A stretch of 64,000 bases of DNA from Halicephalobus mephisto (GCA_009193035.1 SWDT01000232.1:94466-158465); one strand, 5' to 3'. Positions 45,701 to 55,228 are shown, numbered from the stretch's first letter. Made by a program: numbers and translations. Notes: generated by a model not told the origin, from the sequence alone.

Positions 45701-48700
45701 ACGGTATGCTAATTTAGAAATTTTAAAAATTTCGTCGACTACCGTAATCTTTTTATTTTTGTTCCTGGAGTATTTCTTGCAACGACAAATTTAGGATTAC
45801 AGTAACCAATTAAGTTTAAAAAGTCGTTCCGAAATACACCAAATAGTGGATCCTGTAGTTTTTTTGGATCAATTTGATTTTAGGCCTCAGATTCCAAGTT
45901 TTTGTGAACATCTCAGACTACCTTCCGACGACTGAAGCCGCTGGGGTCCGTCTGACGGTCCATTCTCCCAAGGAACAACCGTTCCCGGACACGTTGGGGT
46001 ACTCCGCTCCCACAGGATTCGTCAGTAGTTTCGGGATCAGATTAGTGAGTGAGCTTCATTAATAACACACAAAAGCATAACTTTTGGGACAGTGATAAAT
46101 AAAAATCGTCACTATTAAGTTGCAATTTTCGTCAAAAATGTCAAATATTCATGAAAAATGTGCCGATCCTGTTACATTTTGCAGTTGTTACAAAGCTAGA
46201 AGATATATTTTTTTGTGTATTGGGATTGCTCTTGGATAGTGACTAGAAAGCTCTGATTTGAGTCCAAAATAGACACTATCCAAAGTCTACACACAAAAAG
46301 AAACGTAACTTTTGGGACAGTGATAAATAAAAATCGTCACTATTAAGTTGCAATTTTCGTCAAAAATGTCAAATATTCATGAAAAATGTGACGATTGTTA
46401 CTTTTTGTCACATTTCGTGGTTGTTATGGACCCAAAAGTTACGTTTTTTGCGTGATGTTAACTGATTACTGCTGAATTTAGAAAAGAGTAAATAGACTCC
46501 CGGCGCCCTATGGGGACTGTGCTGTGAATGCCAAAGACAACGAATACATCTACCGGGATAAGGAGTACTCTACTGAAGGCTGCCAAAGGAGCTGTATCCA
46601 ACGGTTCTTGGTCAAGAAATGTGGATGTGGAGACCCTAGGTTTCCAGTTTACCGTAATTCAACAAACTGTCCTGTCGGTAATCCTAAATTAAGTAAGTTC
46701 ATTTTTAATTTCGTTTAAAAACAGATTTTCAAAAAATCAAAATTTACGTCGGAATTGGAAAAAAATTATAAAAATTAAGAAAAATAAATTTGTATAGGAC
46801 TTTTATATAATTAAAAATAATCCATACAGTAGAAGGTTATACTGTAAGAGTTCAACGACAAACAGAAGCCCTCCTCGACCACAAAGATAAAATTGCTTCT
46901 GGCTGCTATGTGAACAGTACGAGCTATGATCGTCACCGCCGCTCCTGGGATTATAAAAGCTTTGTATCCTAGGATAAAGATATCAGATCGAAAAGATAAG
47001 TCCCGAAAATTATTTACTATGTAGAGACAACTGCTCTCTGAATCACTGCTCGACAAACAACACTAGTCCTGTACCGATTTTCTCCGTGATGTTTATATAC
47101 AGTCGAACTTGGATATGAAATACTTCCTTAAGATCGACAAAAGCATATGTTATAAGAAAGGATATATTATAGAGGAGGTAAATTTGAAGGCAGACTAACC
47201 AAACTCACTCAGACCGTATGCTATAACAAGAGATATTTTATAATGAGGATATCTTATATCCAAATTTTATTATATAGTAGAACTTGGATATGAAATACTT
47301 CCTTAAGATCGACAAAAGCATATGTTATAAGAAAGGATATATTATAGCGGAGGTAAATTTGAAGGCAGACTAACCAAAGTCACTCAGACCGTATGCTATA
47401 ACAAGAGATATTTTATAGTGGGGTATCTTATATCCAAGTTCTACTGTACTAGAATCTTTTAGAACCTGCTGGAATCTAGTGGAAACTTAAAACATATCTG
47501 GAGCCAGGAGTTCTGGAAATTCCTGTCGAAACCACTGTCACAAAGTTCATTCTTAATTTTCATAATACTAAAGTATCTTAGAATCTAGTGGAATTATATA
47601 AAATTTAATTCTGAAAATTGGTTTTTAGGAGCGTGTCTTCAATCCGAACTCAAAAACGCCGCTCGCACCCAAAATTGCGTCTGCAAACAGCCCTGCGCGT
47701 AAGTCATGATCCCACGAGGAAGTCGTAAGTCACTATTATTTCAGCCAGGAGGTCTATAGTGTTTCCTACAGCTGTGCCAGGTGAGTCTTTGATCCTAACT
47801 CCGGGGAAAGACGAATTACCCTTCAGATGGCCAGCAAGTACATCTAGTCTATCGGATTGCGACTCCACTCTGACCCCAGTTCAGTGTCTTCAGTTTTACA
47901 GGGAACAAGGAGCCTTCATCGAGGTCTACTTCGAGCAACTGAATTACGAAAGCCTGATGGAAAGCGAAGCATATGCGGTAACTTCCTTGCAAGCTTCCTC
48001 TACGAAAGCATTCCAAAATTTAGATCATCCTCGCCACAAAAGATCTTGAGCGGAATTCAATGTTTACCTCAAAATTGGGTAATTAAACCGAAGAGAACAC
48101 ATCAATTTGGAACATTATGAAAAATACGAAATTTTTGTTAGATAAGTGCTGGGTGCCCGAGGTCTCGGAAAGAAAGATAGCGATAGAAACGGGGAGCGAC
48201 AGAATTGCAAAGAGAGTTAGCAATGTAATTGCTCTGTTTCTCAGTGGGAGAGAACGCTTGCACATTCAGTTCTGCTGCACGACCACTGGAATTCTGTCGC
48301 TCTCTCTCATTAAAACTATCTTTCTTTTCGAAACCACAAGCAATCAACACTCATCTAACAAAAATTTCGTATTTTTCATAAGGTTCCAAATTAAAACATC
48401 TTCTTTGGTTTAATTACCCAAATTTGAGGTAAACATTGGATTCCGCTCAAGATTTCTTGTGGCGAGAATAACCTAAATTTTGGAATGCTTTCTTAAAGGA
48501 AGGCTTATAAAGTGGTCGGTTTTTTCAGTTCCCTAATTTGTTGTCTGACTTTGGCGGTCAGCTCGGGCTGTGGATGGGGGTCAGTGTGATTACCATCATG
48601 GAGTTCCTTCTGCTGCTCGGGGAACTGCTCTGGAGGATTCTGACTTGGTGTTGCTGCAAAAACAGCGCAAGTATGTCCACCAGAAGTGACATGAGATACC

Positions 48701-48870
48701 TCTCCAGGATGGCTTCTCGACGATGGCGTCCTTACCCGAACGGATCCTTCAGATACGAGGACATGCTGCCGATACCGCAGTTCGTAAACGGAGGGCCTTA
48801 CAGAAGAAACCGGTCCCCTCCGCTACCCCACGTCGAATCAGGCTACGACATCGTCAGAAATGTTCGGTAA
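39735..48870 (+). CDS. DEG/ENaC (degenerin) sodium channel subunit
   Basis: Thirteen exons: 39735-40000, 40404-40593, 40999-41061, 41168-41515, 41899-42348, 42396-42574, 45231-45703, 45884-46044, 46482-46677, 47629-47698, 47745-47780, 47827-47977, 48529-48870; phases close to 974 aa. The gating motif His91-Gly92 lies before TM1 (about 106-127); FPSVTVCN follows. A very long Cys-rich extracellular region (about 200-560) precedes the usual palm/thumb pattern ([53 protein letters not shown]). TM2 carries [10 protein letters not shown] with the G-x-S filter at 878-880. Members are Na+ channels for touch, acid or peptide. Intron 1 needs a GC donor. C. elegans DEL-4 or ASIC types are possible orthologs; I cannot choose. 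Confidence 0.95.
40620..40960. repeat. Tandem CATATATGAAA repeat (channel intron 2)
   Basis: About twelve copies of AATTCATATATGAAARTYAT + TTTTTGAAAG, two alternating subtypes. Occupies most of the intron before exon 3. Confidence 0.85.
42830..43390. repeat. TATCGATATATTGA satellite, locus 2 (channel intron 6)
   Basis: Same words as locus 1 at 23400-24075: CTGATGTATCAGATACATTA, TTCAATGTATCGATATNTTR, ATATCGATGTATT. About 12 units. Confidence 0.9.
43974..44172 (+). pseudogene. 5S rRNA pseudogene split by a MITE
   Basis: Diverged 5S sequence: TGAATGCA...CCTGGTCAGTTAAGC...ATTAGTA, then an 85 bp insert, then TACTTGGATCTGAGACG. Terminal helix I still pairs (GTAGCGG at 43974-43980 with CTGCTAC at 44166-44172). 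Removing the insert and one TA leaves 112 nt. It lies in channel intron 6, about 670 bp upstream of the better-preserved 5S gene at 44844. Confidence 0.75.
44047..44131. mobile_element. 85 bp TA-target MITE inside the 5S pseudogene
   Basis: Terminal inverted repeats CCCTAATTTTCCGC ... GCGTAAAATTAGGG (one mismatch in 14), with further complementary sequence inside (AAGCACGACGGG / CCCGTGCTCAT). Flanked by TA at 44045-44046 and 44132-44133. The uninterrupted 5S reads ATTAGTACTTGG, so the TA duplication is demonstrated by the host sequence. TA targeting is typical of Tc1/mariner-mobilised elements. Confidence 0.85.
44240..44545 (+). mobile_element. Candidate tRNA-derived SINE-like element
   Basis: A 300 bp GC-balanced block in A/T-rich intron sequence. 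It begins with TTGGCTCAATGGCAGTGAACGCC (box A-like), and 30 nt further GGTGTCAAGCC (box B-like, 9 of 11 to GGTTCRANNCC), followed by an unrelated GC-rich body (GGTACCTCGTAAAGGGGGGA, GGTTGCGCAGGTAGCAGCCC). This tRNA-head plus body layout suggests a SINE. No tail or target duplication is clear. Confidence 0.4.
44640..44715. repeat. Inverted repeat upstream of 5S
   Basis: AATTAATTTTTCCTTACTTAA (44655 on) is complementary to TTAATTTAAGTACAGAAAAA further on, forming a stem of about 20 bp around CTGAACTATTAAG. It lies 130-190 bp before the 5S gene; a promoter role is unproven. Confidence 0.5.
44844..44961 (+). rRNA. 5S ribosomal RNA gene (divergent, intronic)
   Basis: 118 nt. The core CGCCATCCCGTCCGATCTGG + CAAGTTAAGC and ATTAGTACTTGGATCGGAGA match the nematode 5S rRNA that I know. 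Helix I differs from the C. elegans sequence on both sides yet pairs (GCTAGGGG with CTCCTAGC), i.e. compensatory change, which argues for a folded and possibly active RNA. The internal control region of 5S genes (TFIIIA/TFIIIC) lies in the conserved part. It sits in channel intron 6, same strand as the host. Confidence 0.85.
44963..44969 (+). terminator. RNA polymerase III T-run terminator
   Basis: Seven T residues start 2 bp after the 3' end of 5S helix I, the standard pol III stop. Confidence 0.8.
45085..45142 (+). pseudogene. Internally deleted 5S repeat-unit remnant
   Basis: GAAAAAGTGGTCGAGTTTTT repeats the sequence just before the 5S gene (GAAAAACTGGTCGAGTCAAC at 44811), and ACGGATTCCGAGTGGTGCTA + TTATTTTTG resembles the 5S 3' end and T-run. 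The body of the gene is missing. This suggests a former tandem 5S array with a unit of roughly 280 bp or more. Confidence 0.45.
46065..46451. mobile_element. Two copies of a 155 bp MITE (ACACAAAA... family)
   Basis: Copies at about 46065-46220 and 46291-46451 in channel intron 8. Shared core: AAATAAAAATCGTCACTATT, AAGTTGCAATTTTCGTCAAA, TGTCAAATATTCATGAAAAA. Ends ACACAAAAAG...AACGTAACTTTTGGG and CCCAAAAGTTACGTTTTTTG are inverted. Two more copies lie at 57731 and 59633. Confidence 0.8.
47097..47455. mobile_element. Tandem pair of a 180 bp TIR element
   Basis: Two copies (about 47097-47275 and 47275-47455) of AGTNGAACTTGGATATGAAA ... TTATATCCAAGTTCTAC. Arms of about 18 bp are complementary. Core includes AGCATATGTTATAAGAAAGG and GACCGTATGCTATAACAAGA. 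Located in channel intron 9; 46820-47080 just before it is mixed non-coding sequence with TACAGTAGAAGG/TTATACTGTAAG ends. Confidence 0.7.
47990..48089 (-). ncRNA. SL1-like spliced leader RNA gene (minus copy)
   Basis: On the minus strand from 48089: a 22-nt leader (48068-48089) starting GGTTTAATTACCCAA and ending TTTTGAG, followed by GTAAACATTGAATTCCGCTC, a stem-loop (CGCTCAAGATCTTTTGTGGCG), an Sm-type site AAATTTTGGA and a terminal hairpin (GCTTTCGTAGAGGAAGC). The order and key words are those of SL1 RNA: 22-nt leader, GAG|GTAAAC donor, Sm site. It differs from canonical SL1 at leader position 16 (T for G). SL RNAs donate the leader to mRNAs by trans-splicing. The gene lies antisense in the last intron of the channel gene. 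Confidence 0.85.
48090..48406. promoter_or_regulatory. Shared divergent promoter of the two SL RNA genes
   Basis: Both sides carry, in mirror orientation, AATTTGGAACNTTATGAAAA and ATACGAAATTTTTGTTAGAT at 20-75 bp upstream of each leader start, the place of the snRNA-type proximal sequence element. The centre (48150-48310) has GAGCGACAGAATT/AATTCTGTCGCTC arms. PSE function is inferred from position and conservation between the two copies. Confidence 0.6.
48407..48506 (+). ncRNA. SL1-like spliced leader RNA gene (plus copy)
   Basis: A 22-nt leader at 48407-48428 (GGTTTAATTACCCAA...TTTGAG), then GTAAACATTGGATTCCGCTC, a stem-loop with CAAG/CTTG, Sm-type AAATTTTGGA at about 48475-48484, and a 3' hairpin (GCTTTCTTAAAGGAAGGC). 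GAGGTAAACATTG and ATTTTGGAA are exactly as in C. elegans SL1 RNA as I know it. Leader position 16 is A rather than G. Its 3' end is only about 20 bp from the last channel exon (48529), so host splicing and SL transcription share sequence. Confidence 0.88.
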
Positions 48871-48879
48871 TTTTCGCTT

Positions 48880-49750
48880 CGAATGTACTTTATTTTTTAC
48901 ATAAAACAGAAAACGCAAAAAATAAAAAATAAAAAATTAACAAACACTGATGAAAAATCGTCACTTTCCTGATTACGGAAAAAATTCTAAAAAACAAAAT
49001 TTTTAAAATTCTAAAATTTAAAATTACAAAATTGTTTTACATTTTCGGTCCTGTGTTAATTTTAAGTTTATACTGTATATTGGAAAATTCCTGTGGATTT
49101 TTCAGGGATTGAAGAAGCTTCCAAGAGATTTTCAAAGATCTCAAAAATTTGCACAAGATTATGGAGGATTTTAAATCATAAATTTTCTGATTTTTCACAA
49201 ATTTTCGATGAATTTAAAAAACTTAAAAAGTTTCAACAAAGTTCTTAAAAATCTACAAATTTTCATGGAATTTTCAAACGTTTCAGAAATTCTCAAACGA
49301 ATTCTAAAAAATTAAACTTTTCTAAATTTATTGAAAATTCGTGCAAGATCCAAAAATTTTTTAAATTTTTAAAATTTCAGAAAACTCTTAAAAATCTACA
49401 AGTTTTCAGAATTTTCTGTTTCAAAAATCCTCCTGAATTCTAGAAGGTTGAATTCTGTCCACTGATTTTTGAAGATTTCACAATTTTTAATCAATTTTAA
49501 AAAACCCGAAAAATCTCAAAATTCCCAGAAAATCCAGAAGCTTTCGTGCAATCCTCGAATACTTCAGAAACCATTGAATTTTGAACATTCTGAATCTATG
49601 GATTTTCAAAGATTCCAGATCCTTCTGCGGAAAATCCTACTTGTTGCAAATTTAAAAGTAGAATTTTCCCATTATTTGAATTCAATACTAAACTTTCCCC
49701 CTGAGAATCCTAATTTGTTATCTACCAGTAAATCAATTTTACTAATATAC
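48880..49750. other. Channel 3' flank and A/T repeat intergenic
   Basis: AATAAA signals near 48919 probably end the channel transcript. 49080-49640 is a degenerate repeat of AAAATTYTAGAAATTYT words. No gene supported. Confidence 0.6.
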
Positions 49751-49789
49751 TCGATTACGCGCTATGGCCCAATTTCTCACTTGTCTTGA

Positions 49790-49977
49790 ATACCCCTTTG
49801 TGCGTAAGCCAGCGACGTCCCAGCGCGGAGCCAATCAAAAACGCGAGGGACTTCGCTCTCGAGCGACTCGTTTGTCCGTAATTTCGCGTTTTGCCGGTCG
49901 ACTCGCTCTGTTTTCTTTTATTTTTCGCTTTATTCGCTGAACCCAGCTGCCAATTCGTTTTTTCCATTTCCCCAAAA
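49790..49977 (+). promoter_or_regulatory. GC-rich promoter of the hAT-derived gene
   Basis: GC-rich 5' flank with a CCAAT box in GGAGCCAATCAAAAACGCG (CCAAT at 49831-49835, 143-147 bp before the ATG), two CGCGAGG/CTCGAGCGACTCG clusters and a pyrimidine-rich leader TTCGTTTTTTCCATTTCCCC. No TATA box. Such a promoter is more like a housekeeping gene than a transposon end. Confidence 0.45.
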
Positions 49978-52029
49978 ATGGATTGGTAAGTCTTTTCATA
50001 TAAAAATATCCAAAGAAATTAATTTTTTTAGGAAAATCTCCGAATTTGGTGGTTGTAAAGTTGAATATGACGAATTGCAGCCGGAATCCCCAGAGGTCGA
50101 AGTGGTGGATTACGACGAATCGAACTCGTCCCTACTTGAGCCCAGGGCGAAGAGGATCCGACTGGATCCAGAGGCCTTGAAGGACGGCGTGGCCAAGGGG
50201 ATTTATGAACTAGAAGATACGAAAAGTTTGGAAATGTTCAAAAAAGTCCGTCAAGGAGGAGAAGTCATCGCCTATTACTGTGCTCTTTGCGAAAAAATCT
50301 TCCGAGCGGGCAAGAGACCCGGAGGCAGTGTTTACAATCACGCCAAGAACTGTTCAAAAAAAGAAAACAAAAATCCAGCTTCAGCAGAACCAGGAGACAG
50401 GATAACTTTGAACGAATTAGTCCTCAAGGCCATGGCTGAAGAAAACATTCCTATTTCGTTCTTCAATTCTCGAGGATTCAGAGCTGTTGCTCAGGAGCTC
50501 GTGACAATAGGCTACAATACAGGGTTCCAGAATGGATCCAAAGAAGTCTGTCAGAATCCTCCAGATGTCGACGATCTATTTTCTGAAGGAGTGCTGTTCC
50601 AACGAGCCTTGAAAGCCAGAGTAGAACGGCATTTCCCGAAACTCCAGCAGATCGTGGAGTCTTCAGTTAAGGACAACGGAGGAGCCATCATCATCGACAC
50701 GACGAACAAATTAAGCGATTTCGTAATAACCGTTGTCCAGATGTTCATGGACAATTGGAGCCTTGTTTCGTAAGTTTTGGTTTTCATATAAAAAATATTA
50801 AATTTTTCCAGATGTCCTATTGACGTCAGACCTTCTACTTCAAGCACTTCTCCAGATGATCTCGCTCTACAGACTGAAAAGCTCCTCGAGGACTACAACC
50901 TTCGTCTCTCTGACGTTTCCGTGGTCTGTTGCAAGAACTCCGGTTTCGTGAATGGCTCCGCTAATTTCAAATCCGTCATGTGCATAGGAGATCTCCTCCA
51001 TACTGTCGTCAAAAGGTCCATCAAGCCAAAAAAGGAATTCGAAGAGATGATGTCGCAAGATGTCACTACGAAAGTCTTCCAAGTTTGCAAAGCGGTTTCT
51101 CACGTTAAAGAAGTTGTGCAAAGTATACGACAACGACCTTCACTCCATAACCGTCTTTCATGTAAAGTTAACCCGAATGAATCCAGATGGCTGAACAAGC
51201 TGGACATGGTCAGGAAGTTCCTCGCTTTGAATACCGATGACATTGAGATTCTGGAGCAAGAACTCCCGAATCAAGTAAGAAGCCACTTATATCGCGCCAA
51301 TGCTGTGAAGTCGACGTTAAAGATGTTCGTCAAGTTTTCTGAAATTGTCGAAAAAGCATTGTTGACTTTGACTGCGGAAAACGAGCCCACAATTCATCGG
51401 GTTTGGATTTTGGGAGATTTTTTTATAAAAAAAATAATTTTTAGGTTATTCCTGTTTTAAAAAAGTTGGAGCAAGACCTGGAACGACTTAGAGGAAACGA
51501 ATCTTCCGCAGAACAATGCATAGCGAAGGCTGCTCTTGTTTGTTTGCAGTTCAAACTCCAATTTTCCATTTCTGACACGCATATAATCGCTGCATTCCTC
51601 GATCCATGGAGAAAATCAGAACTTGCTAGGTACTATGACGAACAAGAAAGAATCAAGATTCTCCAAGTTTTTAAAAGTGCAATAGATAGAGTTGAATCTC
51701 CAACACTGGGGTTCCCGGAAGACGAACATAACTGGTTGACCAGTTTGCTTCCGAAGACTTCTGGAGAAACTGATCTCTATCTCGGAGCGAGAGTGACTTC
51801 AGATTTCGGTTATGAAATTCTCTCTTGGTGGAGAGCGAGTGAAACGTTTTATCCGAGAGTGGCCAAACTCGCGAAGCAAATCCTAGCGATTCCAGCAACA
51901 ACCATTTCTGTCGACAAACTATTCAACGGAACGAATTACCTGAATCCCAAAAGGTCCATCGAAACGGGTCATTCATCAATCAAAGAACTCATTAGATACA
52001 AATCCTTAATAAAACTTGGAATTGTTTGA
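49978..52029 (+). CDS. hAT-transposase-derived protein with BED-like zinc finger
   Basis: Four exons: 49978-49985 (8 nt), 50032-50769, 50812-51400, 51445-52029; phases close to 639 aa. An acidic N-terminus with a basic PRAKRIRL patch precedes a BED-type finger at about 86-110 (C-x2-C...H-x3-C). The middle is a diverged hAT RNase-H-like region. The C-terminus has the hAT dimerisation pattern (EILSWWRASETFYPRVAKLA, then KQILAIPATTISVDKLFN), but the usual Ser-Glu-Arg-x-Phe-Ser is changed to VDKLFN and the catalytic Asp/Glu could not be identified. Four intact coding exons, a CCAAT promoter and no visible terminal inverted repeats suggest a domesticated DNA-binding protein; an aged autonomous copy is the alternative. 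Confidence 0.85.
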
Positions 52030-54049
52030 TTGTTAGAGTTTTTACTAATTTAATTTCCGTAGTTATTTATTGTTAATGAAGATAGTTACCAACTTTTATT
52101 AAAAAATGAACGTAGATATCTCGGGGTCCGAATCCTGAATGTGCTCTGGTTCTTTTATGTCCCTAATTTCATAATGTTCAATATCCTTGGATTTTCTTGA
52201 TTCATGTTCAGTCTTGTTGGAGATTAACTTAAAATCTACTAGGTTATTTGCTCCAATGTGTTTTATAACAGATTTGAGAAATTGGATTTGCGAAATGAGT
52301 AATGAATTGCAAAACAAACTTGCAATAATTTATAGATCATTGATGTTTTATTAAATTCAGATTTTCACCATTAAACACTATCCAACGAATTCTGAAATCA
52401 TTGTTGGATAGAAATACTCATTTTACAGTATTTGAAGATTTTTATAAAATGCTTATTATTAGATAATGACAGATATTTCAAATTTCTATAATTAGGAAAT
52501 CGACAAAAAGTAGTTATTTTCGGTCCTCATGTTTTCGTGTTGAGATTTTCGACAAACATCGTAGATTGACATTATAGACAATACCGACTAGTATCTAAAC
52601 TGAAATACAGGGAACTTGTTGGATATATACCGTATTTGCTCTAATAGAAGCACACCTCTAATAGTGACGCACCCCAACAGATCAATTGAAAAAATTGTGG
52701 CACATGTGCCTCTATTAGAGCAAATACGGTAATTTTCTTTATTTATACACTATCCTTTTATCATTTCGATAGGTTGGTTTTTAAGTATGATAGTGGTAAG
52801 GGAACAATCATAGAAAACAAATCGGGCTCTATTTTCCTTTAATCATTGTGGGTCACAATTTGTGAAATCTTTTAGAAAATGTTTTTTCCCACAATGTAGA
52901 CAAAGAGCCCAATTTCTTAATATACAACTATATAATCAGCATTGCTGAATACCGTATCAAGAACTCGGTTCTTAAATACGATTCTAAATGTACGTTCTTT
53001 AATATGGATAATACTGGGGGTCATAGGAAAATCTCTCCTATCTTTCCTTATTAATGACTAGAAGAGATGGTCTACATATTATTTGATAGAAAATTGAATG
53101 AAATTTATGACAGATATATTAAAAGCATCTCAAGTCGTTAATGAATTAAGTTATTAATTTTTTTCGAGCACGATTGAAAAAAAAAATTTTTCATACATTA
53201 AACTGAACTGAATCCGAGAATGTTATATATCATTTAATTCAGTATTCTAAAATCTACAAAACGCTGTAAAAATTACAAGCAGGGCTCCGTGCTATTTTCC
53301 GAACTTTACATTATTAATTTTCAATATTTATAATCTTAATGAATATTTTTCTTTCATATAACCGGAACTGTAACAGTAATCAAAAACATAAAAACCGTGG
53401 AAATCAATGTACTTTAACAAGAGTTCTCGATTCAGAATCGTCCATTGTTGATAAAACTCATTTCCGTTGCTGATAAGAGTTATTTCCGTCTATTTTTGTG
53501 GTCTTTTTCACCAAATAAACGTTAAACGTTTCCGGATTCTTTTTGTTGATTAGAGGTTAAAAAGGGTGATTAACCACTTTGCTATTGGGCATGTGACCAG
53601 TCGCATTTCCGAATAGCAAAGTGGCCTTGGCGTTGTGCTCCGAATGTTGTCTTCGTGTTATCGCGCTTTCTTCAGTGACAGATTACTTGGCTATTCGGAA
53701 ATGAGACTGATCGTATTTCCAATAGTAAATTAGCCTATCACCAAGATTTCCTTTGCAGGAGAATCTCCTAGGAAACGAATGTAAATTAATTTTTTCCTGT
53801 TTGTGATAATACTGTTTCTTTTCAAATTTAAATTTGTCATTGAAAAAATTTGTCGAAATTAGACAAGAGTCATGGTCGCTGTAAAAATTAACCAAATATT
53901 TTTTGCGCGATTTTTACCACAGAAAATAATAAAACTTTAAACATTTGTTTAACATCAATAAATTTGGTGTTATTCGATAACTAAAGTTTTTTCATCGACT
54001 TAAATATTGACTTTTGGCTATTTAAGCATTATCCTCATGACTATTCGCC
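52030..54049. other. Intergenic with small palindromic elements
   Basis: No gene supported. Contains the MITE at 52630, an imperfect inverted repeat at 52828-52926 (AAATCGGGCTCT / AGAGCCCAATTT; CATTGTGGG / CCCACAATG), and a nested inverted repeat at 53575-53745 (CCACTTTGCTATT / GAATAGCAAAGTGG plus an inverted second copy). Confidence 0.6.
52630..52729. mobile_element. 100 bp TA-flanked palindromic MITE
   Basis: Starts CCGTATTTGCTCTAATAGAA and ends TCTATTAGAGCAAATACGG; inverted arms of about 23 bp with one mismatch; TA on both sides (52628-52629, 52730-52731). Non-coding centre. Confidence 0.85.
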
Positions 54050-54121
54050 ATGGAACAATCAGAACTCCCGATTACGGTCCAAGATCGAATTCATCTATCA
54101 TAAATTTCCTTCTTTCTAGGC

Positions 54122-55022
54122 TTGACGGAGGATTTAACATCTAAACGACAATGGAACATAGCGTTCGTGTTTCATAGATTCGATCCCTCAGGTCAAAATT
54201 TGCATAAAAATTATGTAAAAAATCATTTGGTAAATCAATGTCAAAAATCACTTTTATTCCTAGAACAATATGACATGGCAATAGTGCTCCCAAAAACGTG
54301 TATAAAAAATTGACTTTTTTCAAAGGCGATTTTTTCGAACAAGAGAGAGGGCTGTTGTTTATGTGCTAAAAAGGATCTGTACCTTGTTCTGATGCCGATC
54401 ATTCCCATTACTCTAAAACAATTACACTTGGTCAATTTCCTCTTTATACTGAGCCATGTCGAAGAGGTATTGGAGTCGCTTCGGTTCTGTTAGGGCTACT
54501 CGGAATTGGTGCTATTGTCGCAGCAGTTTGTAAGTGTTCTTAACATTCTTCTTGGTTAATAGCCTATTTGTAGTATCTCCACTGTCGCTGTTTATTACTA
54601 TACCAGTCGCGGTGATTTCAATTCTGTTTTCTGTTTTAACTGGAGCAATTTTTATTAATGCACGTAAGTTTTTTTGAACGTTTTTACATTTTAGTAACTG
54701 TTTTAGCTGAGTTACAACATCGTTACGTTCTTGCTGAACTGAATTGCAAAAAATGCAATGAAGATCATGCCGTGCTTTACGATTCAATAACTAGACAAAA
54801 ACGGCGTCGCTTCGGTTGGTACACTAAACAAACCTGTGTGACGCTTCAAGTTTCATCAGTAGAAAAATGTTATGAGTTTATCGAATCGGTAATTTCTTTT
54901 TTGGTAGCTCTTTGAAATTAAAAGTTTAGGCGTTTGAAGAAATGCGGAACGGTCTGGACCTTTCTCCAACAGGCTACAACTGCAAAGATTGGGCAGACGA
55001 TTTGTACATGAAGATCATTTGA
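54122..55022 (+). pseudogene. Two-TM protein with NlpC/LRAT-like C-terminal motif, frameshifted 5' part
   Basis: The 3' part is intact over four exons (to 54529, 54574-54663, 54695-54888, 54930-55022) with normal splice sites. It encodes two hydrophobic segments (GVASVLLGLLGIGAIVAAV; SLFITIPVAVISILFSV), a CKKC-containing basic stretch and a C-terminus GYNCKDWADDLYMKII. The upstream part (54122-54297: NIAFVFHRFDPSGQNLHKNY, FLEQYDMAIVLPK) is in another frame, separated by an A5 run at 54293-54297, and a TAA interrupts at 54367. No normal intron repairs both. It is either a pseudogene or an assembly error in homopolymers. No start codon in good context is seen. Family not recognised with certainty. 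Confidence 0.5.
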
Positions 55023-55220
55023 TTTTGTTAGTTTTCTTGAATGAGAAAAAAATTTCTAAAAGAAGTGGGTACTTCTTTTCAAACACCCTTATGACATGAA
55101 TTGTAATTTCTTAATTATGTATATTTAAATTGAAGATTTAAATATTTCGGATTTTTATTATTTTTAAACGTTAAATATCGTCTGGATATCTGTTTTTATA
55201 TTATTTATTTTCATCATGTT

Positions 55221-55228
55221 CCTTTCAG
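55221..55228 (+). promoter_or_regulatory. Probable trans-splice acceptor at the UGT start
   Basis: CCTTTCAG ends directly before ATG 55229. The gap to the upstream stop at 55022 is about 200 bp, close to nematode operon spacing, so the two genes may be co-transcribed; this is inference. Confidence 0.45.

Noticed and set aside
46811..47056. Minus-strand 81 aa frame in channel intron 9
   Set aside because: Adjacent to palindromic repeats; no domain and no polyA or splice evidence.
47978..48528. First read as a 500 bp palindromic MITE in the last channel intron
   Set aside because: The arms turned out to be two complete SL1-like RNA genes with leader, donor, Sm site and 3' hairpin; the symmetry comes from their head-to-head arrangement.
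53683..53895. Minus-strand 70 aa frame
   Set aside because: Lies across an inverted repeat; no protein-like motif.
54291..54332. A 42-nt intron to repair the frameshift in the two-TM gene
   Set aside because: The only fitting donor/acceptor pair leads into a frame with a stop before the first TM, so it does not restore the protein.
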